The position numbers and the translations under genes are program-made. From Kordiimonadaceae bacterium (GTDB lineage: Bacteria; Pseudomonadota; Alphaproteobacteria; Sphingomonadales; Emcibacteraceae), in NCBI GenBank assembly GCA_018699075.1, contig JABIPV010000363.1:1-13983 (forward strand): a stretch of 13,983 nucleotides of DNA, written 5' to 3'. Shown here piece after piece: positions 7,860-13,941 of the stretch (the stretch's first letter is position 1; each line of letters starts with the position of its first letter). The notes beneath the pieces were generated by a model. That model was not told where the DNA came from. It searched no databases and saw only the letters and a list, made by a program, of their open reading frames with translations.

Positions 7860-8639
7860 TTAAGACATGGTCATGGCAAGAACGCGAAGAGGACTACCTG
7901 ACCCATTTTCAATTTTAAGCGGCGGGGCAACGACAATTGCACCCGTTGCTGGCAATTGATCCAAATTGGTTAAACTGGCAAGGCCATATTTATTGGCACC
8001 ATGCATCATTGAATGGGCCGGAAACTGAACTTCAAACATTGCTGCTTGTCCGGCATCCGTTCCCACAGTTTCGACCCCCCAACCCAGCACGTCTTTTTCA
8101 ATAAGATATTCAATACAACATGCGGTTGGTCCCGGGGAATGAGGCCCCGTCTCATCAGCATTTAAAAAATTATCACGGCCCATTAAATTTAACCAATCCG
8201 TACGCATAAGAACCCACGCACCTTTTGGAATGTCGCCATTCACTTTTTCCCATTCTTTGACCAGATCGGCTGTCAGTAAAAAGTCTTTATCTGCCACTGT
8301 TTCAGAAGTACAATCAATCACACATGCAGGACCAATAAGGTTTTGTGCGGGGATCGTATCCGTACCGCCGTCCGCATAATCCTGACCACTGATCCAATGT
8401 ATTGGTGCATCAAAATGGGTGCCTGTATGTTCCCCAAGGGTAATCACATTCCAGTACCATGCCGGGCCATTATCATCATATTTCGAAATTTCCTTCATGG
8501 AAAAAGGCGGTGAATTTACGGCAATTTCTTCCGGCAGATGAATGATCGGCGTATCTGGGCCCAGGGTTTGGGTTAAATCAACAACTTTTACAGATCCATC
8601 CAATAGCCCGGCTGCGAGGTCATTTAGTACATTTGTCAT
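7860..8639 (-). CDS. Cyclase-family metal-dependent hydrolase, candidate isatin hydrolase
   Basis: This 259-residue protein carries the cyclase-family metal motif HTGTHFDAPIH, with H71, H75, D77 and H81. Members bind Mn or Zn and hydrolyse amide or lactam bonds. Kynurenine formamidase (KynB) and isatin hydrolase are the characterised relatives. At about 260 residues it is longer than typical KynB (about 210) and similar to isatin hydrolase. The C-terminal half has VETVGTDAGQ and PAHSMMHGANKYGLASL, regions I associate with the isatin-hydrolase/cyclase branch rather than KynB. No signal peptide is seen. It is the first gene of the minus operon, with AGGGAT (8652-8647) 7 nt from the ATG. Directly downstream is a 2-oxoacid oxidoreductase, and isatin opening yields a 2-oxoacid (isatinate), which supports that assignment. 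Formamidase or another lactam or ester hydrolase remains possible. Confidence 0.8.
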   Translation of the reverse strand: MTNVLNDLAAGLLDGSVKVVDLTQTLGPDTPIIHLPEEIAVNSPPFSMKEISKYDDNGPAWYWNVITLGEHTGTHFDAPIHWISGQDYADGGTDTIPAQNLIGPACVIDCTSETVADKDFLLTADLVKEWEKVNGDIPKGAWVLMRTDWLNLMGRDNFLNADETGPHSPGPTACCIEYLIEKDVLGWGVETVGTDAGQAAMFEVQFPAHSMMHGANKYGLASLTNLDQLPATGAIVVAPPLKIENGSGSPLRVLAMTMS

Positions 8640-8672
8640 TATGCATATCCCTATAAAAATTTATTATGATTA

Positions 8673-8702
8673 AGTATAAACACAAATTATTTGATTTTGC
8701 AA
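8673..8702 (-). promoter_or_regulatory. Candidate promoter of the cyclase-iorAB-marR-ligase operon
   Basis: The -35-like TTGCAA matches four of six consensus bases and the -10-like TATACT five of six, separated by 18 nt. The -10 end lies 34 bp upstream of the ATG at 8639, leaving a short leader with AGGGAT. This is a visual match only. Confidence 0.35.
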
Positions 8703-8707
8703 ATAAT
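8686..8707. repeat. Inverted repeat, candidate MarR operator
   Basis: ATTATTTG (8686-8693) and CAAATAAT (8700-8707) are perfect 8-bp inverted arms around a 6-bp spacer. This is the size and symmetry expected for a dimeric MarR winged-helix protein. A second, overlapping dyad is TTGAT (8691-8695) with ATCAA (8708-8712). The site overlaps the proposed -35 of the minus operon, which would suit repression by occlusion. Confidence 0.5.
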
Positions 8708-8798
8708 ATCAAATATAGCACCTTATAAATTAATTTACTTGCCAGTGGCCTGTTCTCTTTTTACTTTACTTGTAATATATTTTTTAAAAGGGACTTTT

Positions 8799-9548
8799 AT
8801 GGATTTATCAGGCAAACATGCTGTTGTAACCGGTGGGGCTACGGGTATAGGACTAGCAATTACAAAAGCTTTAAGTAAAAATGGTGCCATGGTTACCATC
8901 ATGGGCCGAAACAAAACCCGCTTAGATGAAATTGCCGATACCCTTGAAAATATCAATACAGTTCAGGTTGATTTGACAGATCCTAACAGTGTTGAAGTCG
9001 CCTTTAAAGAAGCATCAGGCATTGCCTCAATTTCGATCCTCGTCAATAATGCTGGTGCTGCCTTAGCCGCCCCTTTTCATAAAACCAGCTTAGAAGCCTG
9101 GCAAAATACCCTTAATATAAACCTGACCAGCATTTATTTAACCACCAGTGCAACGTTGAATGAAATTAAAACAAGTGAACATGGTCGCATTATTAATATT
9201 GCCAGTATCGCTGGCCTCGAAGGGGCGGCCTATACAACGGCATATTGTGCGTCAAAGCATGGTGTTATTGGCCTTACGCGGGCGCTAGCATGTGAGCTAA
9301 CAAAAACGCAAGCGACCATTAATGCCATATGCCCCGGCTTCACCAATACGGATATTGTTACTGATGCTGTGAATAATATTATGGCAAAAACCGGCCGTAC
9401 CGCTGAAGATGCCTTAAACGACATACTCGTAAGTGTTAATCAAAATCGAATGATTGAACCAAGTGAAATAGCAGATGAAGTTTTAAAATTATGCGATCCC
9501 AATAGTGATGCCATTAACGGCCAAGCAATCGTAATAGATGGAAAATAA
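8799..9548 (+). CDS. Short-chain dehydrogenase/reductase (SDR), probable 3-hydroxyacyl-CoA-type dehydrogenase
   Basis: Taking the ATG at 8799 gives 249 residues, the normal length for a classical SDR. AAAAGGG (8786-8792) supplies the ribosome site. The frame is open upstream to 8691, but that extension crosses the palindromic promoter region and lacks a ribosome site, so it is rejected. Motifs are complete: TGGATGIG at 11-18, NNAG at 83-86, N108, S136, Y149 and K153, and a PGFTNTDIV segment after the catalytic loop. The sequence around residues 36-41 (GRNKTR) has basic residues after the second strand and could suit NADPH or NAD. It heads an operon with crotonase, acyl-CoA dehydrogenase and RidA genes. 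A role in oxidising or reducing the alicyclic hydroxy/oxo-acyl-CoA produced from anthraniloyl-CoA is likely but inferred. Confidence 0.85.
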   Translation: MDLSGKHAVVTGGATGIGLAITKALSKNGAMVTIMGRNKTRLDEIADTLENINTVQVDLTDPNSVEVAFKEASGIASISILVNNAGAALAAPFHKTSLEAWQNTLNINLTSIYLTTSATLNEIKTSEHGRIINIASIAGLEGAAYTTAYCASKHGVIGLTRALACELTKTQATINAICPGFTNTDIVTDAVNNIMAKTGRTAEDALNDILVSVNQNRMIEPSEIADEVLKLCDPNSDAINGQAIVIDGK

Positions 9549-9551
9549 AAA

Positions 9552-10367
9552 ATGAACCTGAACCCAGAAACATTTTCACCGGAACACTTTTGTTGGTCCT
9601 TCGATGCAGGCATTGCGACCATCACACTTGACCGGCCAGAGCGTAAAAATCCACTAACATTTGAAAGTTACGCAGAACTACGTGATACATTTCGTGCACT
9701 GGTATATTCTAAAGACGTCAAAGTAGTCATCTTTGCCCCTAACGGCGGCAATTTTTCATCGGGTGGTGATGTACATGATATCATCGGTCCACTGGTAAAA
9801 ATGGATATGGCAGAACTGCTTGATTTTACCCGCATGACCGGAGATCTGGTCAAAGCCATCCGTTCTTGCCCACAACCCGTCATCGCCGCTGTTGATGGCA
9901 TATCCGTTGGCGCAGGGGCTATTATCCCCATGGCCAGTGACCTGCGTGTGGGCACCCCAGAATGTAAAACGGCATTTCTTTTTAATAAAGTAGGACTTGC
10001 AGGATGCGATATGGGGGCCTGTGCGATTTTACCCCGTATCATTGGACAAGGCCGCGCATCAGAACTTTTATTCCTTGGGCGTAGCATGTCAGGAGAAGAG
10101 GGCGAAAAATGGGGCTATTTCAATAGTGTCGTACGTTCAGATAATCTTATGAAAGTAGCAGAAATGTACGCCAAAAAGATTGTTGCTGGACCTACATTTG
10201 CCAATGGCATCACCAAAAACCAACTTAATTATGAATGGAATATGAGCATTGATGCCGCCATTGAGGCCGAAGCACAAGCGCAAGCCATCTGCATGCAAAC
10301 AAAAGATTTTGAACGCGCTTACCATGCTTTTGTCAATAAAGAAAAACCAGTATTCGAGGGCGATTAA
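9552..10367 (+). CDS. Crotonase-superfamily (enoyl-CoA hydratase/isomerase-like) protein with atypical active site
   Basis: This 271-residue crotonase-fold protein opens with ATITLDRPERKNPL. The first oxyanion-hole segment is NFSSGGDV (67-74) and the second is DGISVGAGA (115-123). By eye alignment the two hydratase catalytic glutamates (Glu144 and Glu164 of rat mitochondrial enoyl-CoA hydratase) are replaced by I124 and N145. D153, in LAGCDMG, falls where some crotonases (4-chlorobenzoyl-CoA dehalogenase, dienoyl-CoA isomerases) place a catalytic aspartate. It may therefore be an isomerase or a ring-opening hydrolase rather than a water-adding hydratase. It starts 3 nt after the SDR stop, and its stop shares a base with the next start (TAATG). 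I recall similar crotonases beside anthraniloyl-CoA monooxygenase genes elsewhere. CoA-bound alicyclic intermediates of that pathway are the likely substrates. Confidence 0.83.
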   Translation: MNLNPETFSPEHFCWSFDAGIATITLDRPERKNPLTFESYAELRDTFRALVYSKDVKVVIFAPNGGNFSSGGDVHDIIGPLVKMDMAELLDFTRMTGDLVKAIRSCPQPVIAAVDGISVGAGAIIPMASDLRVGTPECKTAFLFNKVGLAGCDMGACAILPRIIGQGRASELLFLGRSMSGEEGEKWGYFNSVVRSDNLMKVAEMYAKKIVAGPTFANGITKNQLNYEWNMSIDAAIEAEAQAQAICMQTKDFERAYHAFVNKEKPVFEGD

Positions 10368-11551
10368 TGACAAAGATTACAACAGACCAAAGCTATCTGA
10401 ATTGGCCATTTTTCGATGATCATCACCGTAAATTAGCAGCGGATCTAGAACAATGGTGCCAGAATAATTTAAACGATATTGATCATTCGGATGTCGATCG
10501 AGCATGCAAGGATATCCTCTTGAAACTGGCAGAGGGTGGTTGGCTTAAATATGTTGTGCCTAGAGCCTACGGCGGCATCTTTGAAGAATTTGATGTACGT
10601 TCACTTTGCTTAATTAGAGAAACTCTCGCCCGTCATGATGGCCTTGCCGATTTTGTTTTCGCCATGCAAGGACTAGGGAGCGGCACCATTACCTTATTCG
10701 GTAGTGAACAGACAAAACAAGCCTACCTTCCTGATGTTGCCACGGGCGAAAAAATAGCAGCCTTCGCTCTGACTGAACTCGAGAGCGGGTCAGACGTCGC
10801 CAATATGTCAACATCTGCCGAGGATCACGGCGATCATTTTTTAGTCAGTGGTGCCAAAACGCTGATATCAAACGGCGGCGTCGCTGATTATTACGTCCTT
10901 TTTGCCAGAACAGGAGAAGCTCCTGGCGCCAAAGGGTTATCTGCGATGATTTTGGATGCGGATACGCCGGGTCTTGAAATTACAGAACGGATCGAAGTTA
11001 TCGCACCACACCCGCTGGCAACTTTGACTTTTAACAATTGTAAAATTCCAAAGAATAAATTGCTCGGTCAAGCGGGATCTGGTTTTAAAGCTTCTATGGC
11101 AACACTGGATATTTTTCGATCGACCGTAGGTGCGGCTGCTCTAGGGTTTGCCCGCCGGGCTTTATCTGATGCTGTCAACAGAACCAATCAACGCCAATTA
11201 TTTGGCGCGCCCCTTCATGATTTACAGATGGTGCAAGCCATGCTTGCTGAATCCGCACTTGATGTAGACACCAGCGCCTTACTAATTTACCGCGCGGGTT
11301 GGACGCGTGATACAACGGGCGCTCGCATTACCCGTGAGGCGGCAATGGCAAAAATGCATGCGACAGAGTGTGCGCAAAAAGTTATCGATAAAGCCATACA
11401 GATTTTTGGCGGAATGGGGGTCGTAAAGGGCGTAAAAGTAGAAGAACTTTACCGCGAAATTCGCGCCCTTCGCATCTATGAAGGCGCAACTGAAGTTCAA
11501 AAAGTAATCATTGCCAAACAGCTGCTTAATCAACATAAGGATCAAAATTAA
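10367..11551 (+). CDS. Acyl-CoA dehydrogenase family flavoprotein
   Basis: At 394 residues it has the standard acyl-CoA dehydrogenase length. An all-helical N-terminal domain (to about 130) is followed by the FAD-contact region AFALTELESGSDVANMST (about 140-157) and a beta domain with VSGAKTLISNGGVADYYVLF. The C-terminal helical domain ends with YREIRALRIYEGATEVQ. E372 in YEGATE occupies the catalytic-base position of medium- and short-chain acyl-CoA dehydrogenases, so it should be an active alpha,beta-desaturase using an electron-transfer flavoprotein. The start overlaps the crotonase stop by one base (TAATG), giving translational coupling. In the anthraniloyl-CoA pathway such an enzyme would desaturate the ring or the ring-opened acyl-CoA in beta-oxidation. 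A glutaryl-CoA-type role is possible, but the exact substrate cannot be read from sequence. Confidence 0.88.
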   Translation: MTKITTDQSYLNWPFFDDHHRKLAADLEQWCQNNLNDIDHSDVDRACKDILLKLAEGGWLKYVVPRAYGGIFEEFDVRSLCLIRETLARHDGLADFVFAMQGLGSGTITLFGSEQTKQAYLPDVATGEKIAAFALTELESGSDVANMSTSAEDHGDHFLVSGAKTLISNGGVADYYVLFARTGEAPGAKGLSAMILDADTPGLEITERIEVIAPHPLATLTFNNCKIPKNKLLGQAGSGFKASMATLDIFRSTVGAAALGFARRALSDAVNRTNQRQLFGAPLHDLQMVQAMLAESALDVDTSALLIYRAGWTRDTTGARITREAAMAKMHATECAQKVIDKAIQIFGGMGVVKGVKVEELYREIRALRIYEGATEVQKVIIAKQLLNQHKDQN

Positions 11552-11552
11552 A

Positions 11553-11948
11553 ATGAAGCATCTTTTACCGCAGGGATGGCCACGGCCAAAAGGATATTCA
11601 AATGGCATCAGTATCGATGCTGGGCGCACTATTTTTGTAGCAGGTCTTATTGGTTGGAACGCAGACGAAATTATCGAATGTGATGATATGGCTGGCCAAT
11701 TTAGAAAAACACTGGAAAATATAGTCGCCGTACTCAAAGAAGGGGATGCGGGACCAGAGCATGTTGTTCGCATGACATGGTATATTACTGATAAAGCCGA
11801 ATATTTACATAGTTTAAAAGAAATTGGCGCCGCTTACCGCGATGTAATGGGTAAAAATTATCCCGCCATGGCCTGCGTCGAAGTAACTGCATTGATGGAA
11901 GATAAGGCAAAGATCGAAATTGAAACTACTGCAGTTGTGCCTAGCTAA
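11553..11948 (+). CDS. RidA/YjgF/UK114-family protein lacking the canonical catalytic arginine
   Basis: The start at 11553 gives 131 residues, the usual Rid size. AAGGA (11537-11541) lies 11 nt upstream, and the frame begins 1 nt after the acyl-CoA dehydrogenase stop. The fold signature is clear: YSNGISIDAGRTIFVAGLIG at 15-34, then QFRKTLENIVAVL and YPAMACVEVTALM near the C-terminus. RidA proteins are trimers that hydrolyse enamines/imines released by PLP enzymes. Canonical RidA has PARS at the C-terminal motif, with Arg105 (E. coli numbering) gripping the substrate carboxylate. Here the motif is PAMA, with M106 at that position, as in non-canonical Rid subfamilies. An enamine with no free carboxylate is therefore expected. 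The CoA-bound 2-amino-5-oxocyclohexenecarboxyl thioester from anthraniloyl-CoA fits well. That substrate is inferred from context. Confidence 0.87.
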   Translation: MKHLLPQGWPRPKGYSNGISIDAGRTIFVAGLIGWNADEIIECDDMAGQFRKTLENIVAVLKEGDAGPEHVVRMTWYITDKAEYLHSLKEIGAAYRDVMGKNYPAMACVEVTALMEDKAKIEIETTAVVPS

Positions 11949-11950
11949 TG

Positions 11951-11957
11951 GGAGGAG
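11951..11957 (+). promoter_or_regulatory. Ribosome binding site setting a GTG start for the YkgJ-like gene
   Basis: GGAGGAG lies 7 nt before GTG at 11965, just after the RidA-family stop (11946-11948). The longer reading from the ATG at 11920 lies inside the RidA-like gene and has no comparable site, so the GTG is preferred. Confidence 0.75.
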
Positions 11958-11964
11958 ATGTGTA

Positions 11965-12537
11965 GTGAGCAAGAAGGAACTAGTCGCCAACCGGGAATGT
12001 GGTGAATGCAATTTGTGCTGTATCAGCCTCTTAATTGACTGTCCGGAATTAACAAAATTACCCGGCATTGCTTGCGAAAATTTAAAAAAATCAGGCGGAT
12101 GTTCAATTTATACAAAAAGACCCCCAACCTGTCAGGACTGGTATTGTCAATGGCGTTATATTCCTCAATTAGGGGATCAATGGCGGCCAGACTTAAAAGG
12201 CATTATGCTTAGTAATATGCTTGAAGGAGTTCCTGAAGAATATTCCCATAAAGAAGCCTTTGATTTTAAAATTTTAAAAGACACATCGATTATTAATGAT
12301 CAAGACTTTATCAATGTTCTTGCCGCTTTCATTGAACAAGGATACGCCTGCTTTATATCCACAGGAAAACCTGGACATGCGTCAACAAAAATATTTTTAA
12401 ATGATTATTTAATGCCAGCTGTGAGCACAAAAAACATAGACCTGTTTAAAAGTGAACTATTAACCGCTATTGAAGAATGCATTAATCATCCAAAAGAAAA
12501 AATGGCCATTAAAGATGGTAAAATTATTCGTTTATAA
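11965..12537 (+). CDS. YkgJ-family cysteine-cluster protein (putative Zn/Fe-binding)
   Basis: Read from the GTG at 11965, this is a 190-residue protein whose first third is cysteine-rich: C12, C15, C18, C19, C26, C37, C46, C56 and C61. The CGECNLCC core followed by GGCSIYTKRPPTCQDWYC is the hallmark of the YkgJ/UPF0153 family, thought to chelate zinc or iron, or a cluster. The remaining ~120 residues have no recognisable motif. No signal peptide or membrane segment is seen. The biochemical role of this family is not established. It lies 16 nt downstream of the RidA-like gene with a strong ribosome site, so it is probably on the same transcript as the acyl-CoA genes. Whether it has a pathway role is unknown. 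Confidence 0.8.
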   Translation: MSKKELVANRECGECNLCCISLLIDCPELTKLPGIACENLKKSGGCSIYTKRPPTCQDWYCQWRYIPQLGDQWRPDLKGIMLSNMLEGVPEEYSHKEAFDFKILKDTSIINDQDFINVLAAFIEQGYACFISTGKPGHASTKIFLNDYLMPAVSTKNIDLFKSELLTAIEECINHPKEKMAIKDGKIIRL

Positions 12538-12554
12538 ATTGGGACATTAATAGA

Positions 12555-13109
12555 ATGACACAATATATTTCACTATTACGAGGCATCAATGTTGCGGGTC
12601 AAAAAAAGATAAAAATGGCCGATTTAAAAACGCTTTATGAAAATTTGGCTTATCAAAACGTTCAGACTTATATTCAAAGCGGAAATGTCATATTTGATCA
12701 TGCTGAAAAAGATATTGCATCTATTAAAAAAGAAATTGAGAATACCATTGAAAAAAAATATGATTTTTCAGTCTATGTAGATGTAAGAACCTGCTCTGAA
12801 TTTATTAAAATATTGGAAAATTTACCTTTTAAAAATTTCGACCTTGAACAAGATGGCACAAAAATCCTGGTCACTTTTCTAGAAGGACATGTATCTAAGG
12901 AAAGCATGGAAGAATTAGACAGATTTGTTATTCCGCCCGAAAAACTGATTATTATTGATAAAGCCGCTTATCTACATTGCCCTAACGGTTACGGTAAAAC
13001 GAAACTTTCAAATGTTTTAATTGAAAAAAAACTTAAAGTACTCACTACCACACGAAATTTAAGATCGGTGGTCAAGTTATGTGAACTCACTGGAAATTAT
13101 CATGCGTAA
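12555..13109 (+). CDS. DUF1697 domain-containing protein
   Basis: This 184-residue protein opens with TQYISLLRGINVAGQKKIKM and continues with YIQSGNVIF, the characteristic start of DUF1697. The family is widespread among bacteria as a single-domain protein of about 180 residues with no assigned function. The C-terminal KLSNVLIEKKLKVLTTTRN is also typical, and the length matches the whole family, so the protein appears intact. The ATG at 12555 is 17 nt after the YkgJ-like stop, with only a weak GGGA upstream. Codon use is strongly A-rich, more so than in the catabolic genes. It overlaps the following lipoprotein gene by 8 bp. There is no evidence linking it to aromatic degradation. Confidence 0.85.
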   Translation: MTQYISLLRGINVAGQKKIKMADLKTLYENLAYQNVQTYIQSGNVIFDHAEKDIASIKKEIENTIEKKYDFSVYVDVRTCSEFIKILENLPFKNFDLEQDGTKILVTFLEGHVSKESMEELDRFVIPPEKLIIIDKAAYLHCPNGYGKTKLSNVLIEKKLKVLTTTRNLRSVVKLCELTGNYHA

Positions 13110-13941
13110 AATAATAGCAATCTTTTCAATATTAACACTGTTTTCCTGTTCTGCAGAACCAGAAATTAATCCTGTCACGAAAGATGTTCTTTTTCTGGTA
13201 CTTGGCAAAATGTCAATTTACCTTCAATCAGAAACAGGTGAACATACTCTTCGCGATCACCATTTTGTCGCTGAAATTATGCCCAATGAAAGTGGTGAGA
13301 TTTTAGGGGGAACTTTAACTAGTAAAGATGACCCTGATTTTAGCTTACCCTTCAATCCTGAAGGACGACAATTCCTTGCTCACGGGGCCCGGACAATGGA
13401 CCCCAATGAACTGCATCAACTAAATCCCGACGGCACTTATATTTTTAATTATAAAACAAAAAATGGTGAAATGAAGGGGCAGCCATTAAGCATCAAGAAG
13501 CGTGATACCACCGATATTATGCCTGAACCTGCAACACTTACTTTATCACAAGACGACAAGCGCATATCATCAAATGAAATAAATCCTGATAAAGATTTAA
13601 AAATTTCCTGGACACAAATGAAAGGCAACATGAAATCCGACTCAAGTGAGCTTGAGGATTTAATTTTTGTTTTGGCATTCGATTGCTTCGGAAACAATAT
13701 CGCTCATAGTGGCAGACCTTATAACGGTAAACCATTCCTGACATATAAAGACACGAGCTATTCTATTACTGCATCATCGTTAGAACCCGGGATTAGCTAT
13801 AACCTTATTGTTGAACAAGCTACTGCAGATGTGAATAGACACCAAGGTGTGCCCGGGATTGCCACATATGCAACATTGACATTTTTAGATGGCAAAACAA
13901 CAGGAACAGCTTTACAAAACAAAGCTTGCCCTACCAATTAA
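13102..13941 (+). CDS. Putative lipoprotein of unknown function
   Basis: I do not recognise this gene. From the ATG at 13102 it encodes 279 residues beginning with a short lipoprotein signal peptide: basic MRK, a hydrophobic stretch IIAIFSILTLFS, and a lipobox ending at C16 (LFSC-SA). This predicts lipid attachment and export across the inner membrane. The mature region has a beta-rich look. About residues 140-275 (ATLTLSQDDKRISS, DLKISWTQM, SYSITASSLEPGISYNLIVEQA) resemble an immunoglobulin or fibronectin-like sandwich. A longer GTG start at 13081 is possible, but it would put seven residues ahead of the signal peptide. The chosen ATG has GGAAA (13092-13096) and overlaps the DUF1697 stop by 8 bp. 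No enzymatic motif is seen. It could bind a ligand or be structural. Confidence 0.7.
   Translation: MRKIIAIFSILTLFSCSAEPEINPVTKDVLFLVLGKMSIYLQSETGEHTLRDHHFVAEIMPNESGEILGGTLTSKDDPDFSLPFNPEGRQFLAHGARTMDPNELHQLNPDGTYIFNYKTKNGEMKGQPLSIKKRDTTDIMPEPATLTLSQDDKRISSNEINPDKDLKISWTQMKGNMKSDSSELEDLIFVLAFDCFGNNIAHSGRPYNGKPFLTYKDTSYSITASSLEPGISYNLIVEQATADVNRHQGVPGIATYATLTFLDGKTTGTALQNKACPTN

Larger units (their letters stand above)
8640..8798. promoter_or_regulatory. Divergent promoter/operator region between the cyclase-ior operon and the SDR operon
   Basis: These 159 AT-rich bases separate the two main catabolic operons. For the minus operon a sigma70-like promoter can be drawn as TTGCAA (8702-8697 on the minus strand), an 18-nt spacer, then TATACT (8678-8673). 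The -35 part lies inside the inverted repeat at 8686-8707. For the plus operon, TGTAATAT at about 8771-8778 might be an extended -10, but no convincing -35 is seen. The arrangement suggests one operator co-regulating both directions. Confidence 0.5.

Noticed and set aside
7860..8639. Calling the cyclase kynB (kynurenine formamidase)
   Set aside because: The metal motif is shared, but the protein is longer than typical KynB, and no kynureninase or tryptophan dioxygenase gene lies in the window. The broader family name with an isatin hydrolase hypothesis is safer.
8691..8798. N-terminal extension of the SDR frame with a hydrophobic, membrane-like stretch
   Set aside because: It crosses the AT-rich promoter region and the inverted repeat, has no ribosome site at 8691, and the protein from 8799 already starts exactly where classical SDRs start, with a good AAGGG upstream.
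9668..10087. Antisense 139-residue open frame within the crotonase gene
   Set aside because: It is Ser/Pro/Arg-rich, has no recognisable motif, and lies opposite a clearly conserved gene with both oxyanion-hole segments. It is a frame shadow.
11511..11552. Fourteen-residue upstream extension of the RidA-like protein
   Set aside because: The extension overlaps the acyl-CoA dehydrogenase end, and its sequence is unlike Rid N-termini. The ATG at 11553 gives the family length and has AAGGA upstream.
11282..11773. Antisense 163-residue open frame spanning the acyl-CoA dehydrogenase and RidA-like genes
   Set aside because: It is opposite two well-supported coding regions, and its composition does not resemble a real protein family.
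11920..11964. Longer ATG start for the YkgJ-like protein
   Set aside because: It lies inside the RidA-like coding region and lacks a ribosome site. GGAGGAG 7 nt before the GTG at 11965 is a much better start signal.
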